NCBI RefSeq assembly: GCF_003751625.1 | Contig: NZ_RJUL01000004.1 | Span: 248,001 to 312,000, forward strand | DNA: 64,000 nucleotides | Source of the DNA: Gallaecimonas pentaromativorans | Lineage (GTDB): Bacteria; Pseudomonadota; Gammaproteobacteria; Enterobacterales; Gallaecimonadaceae | Reading direction: 5' to 3' | Shown: positions 63,916-64,000 of the stretch, piece after piece | Layout: each line of letters starts with the position of its first letter | How positions within the stretch are numbered: position 1 is the first letter of the stretch | Made by a program: the position numbers and the translations under genes | The notes under the pieces: generated by a model | What the model saw: the letters and a program-made list of their open reading frames with translations, nothing else | Database searches by the model: none | What the model was told of the DNA's origin: nothing

Positions 63916-64000
63916 ATGGCAACCTTTACCTTGTTGATTACCGAAAGCCCCCAGGCAGGCCTTGCCTTTGCCCGGGCGGCCTTGGCTGGCGGCCACCAGT
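63916..64000 (+). CDS. Sulfurtransferase subunit TusD-like, first 28 codons
   Basis: The reading frame is open from the ATG to the window edge and begins MATFTLLITESPQAGLAFAR. This fits the N-terminus of TusD (TLL-T-P with AL-FA-A-L--GH spacing), which acts in 2-thiouridine transfer to tRNA. Adjacency of tus genes to yccA supports it. Only 28 residues are visible, and the start has no clear ribosome-binding site because the terminator lies upstream. Confidence 0.65.
   Translation, partial: MATFTLLITESPQAGLAFARAALAGGHQ

Noticed and set aside
63568-63996. Minus-strand 142-codon open frame over yccA and the window end
   Set aside because: It is the antisense shadow of yccA and the tusD-like start; its His/Gln-rich translation is typical of such shadows.
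1-64000. CRISPR arrays, insertion sequences, prophage or integrase genes
   Set aside because: I saw no regularly spaced repeats, transposase motifs, terminal inverted repeats of mobile elements or phage structural genes; the only sizeable direct repeat is the tRNA-Pro unit.

Overview
The window is about 64 kb of compact, GC-rich chromosome from a gammaproteobacterium. Divergent bio genes, asnS, yejK/yejL/yejM, uvrY-uvrC-pgsA, apbC beside metG, udk-dcd and a yccA-tus junction are all typical of that class. The protein sequences suggest an aquatic genus near Gallaecimonas, Aeromonas or Shewanella; this is inference, not a match I could run. There is no phage, insertion sequence or CRISPR array. 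Most of the window is housekeeping DNA with a few accessory islands.

Layout. 1-3764: biotin genes bioC(partial)-bioF-bioB on minus and bioA on plus, with a BirA-type operator between them. 3793-6810: a minus-strand operon that looks like a split borosin RiPP system. It has a 71-residue precursor, a TPR/degenerate-GGDEF membrane protein, a tetrapyrrole-methylase-fold peptide backbone N-methyltransferase and a small lipoprotein. 6960-15313: asnS, lemA plus an M48 protease, a DUF6515-like secreted protein, a PilZ protein, and yejK, yejL, yejM. 15515-16590: two nearly identical tRNA-Pro(GGG) units around a P-loop kinase-like gene. 16644-21573: an acidic unknown protein and the N-acetylglutaminylglutamine amide (NAGGN) osmolyte genes with a TPR membrane protein. 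21546-29172: a GGDEF-EAL protein, an FG-GAP repeat protein, a DUF945 protein and an S46 peptidase.

29337-37249: ybbN, a DUF2007/zinc-finger protein, a lipase-fold protein without its serine nucleophile, arfB, dcd, udk, apbC, metG, a frameshifted small gene and an acyl-CoA thioesterase. 37403-42067: a CoA-transferase and an arsR-arsC-arsH-acr3 operon with a perfect 36-bp palindrome upstream. 42080-42845: mntP with a yybP-ykoY manganese riboswitch. 44041-44577: tRNA-Leu, two tRNA-Cys, a decayed tRNA-Gly fragment and tRNA-Gly, followed by pgsA, uvrC and uvrY. 47886-49192: a TetR regulator divergent from an AhpD-like gene across a double operator.

49238-62868: a molybdenum-cofactor supercluster. 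It carries moeA, a LysR regulator, moaA-mobA-moaB-moaC-moaD-moaE-fdhD, mog, moeB and two paralogous FdhF/YdeP-type molybdopterin oxidoreductases, so cofactor synthesis, sulfur transfer to the enzyme and candidate apoenzymes sit together. The window ends with tRNA-Ser(TGA), yccA and the first codons of a tusD-like gene.

The best candidate for an undescribed system is the minus-strand operon at 4086-6810. The small protein aligns residue for residue with my recollection of the Shewanella borosin precursor SonA. The methylase carries the Tyr-Arg-Tyr-Tyr catalytic spacing of borosin methyltransferases. A membrane-anchored TPR/degenerate-GGDEF gene sits between them, which I do not recall from described systems.
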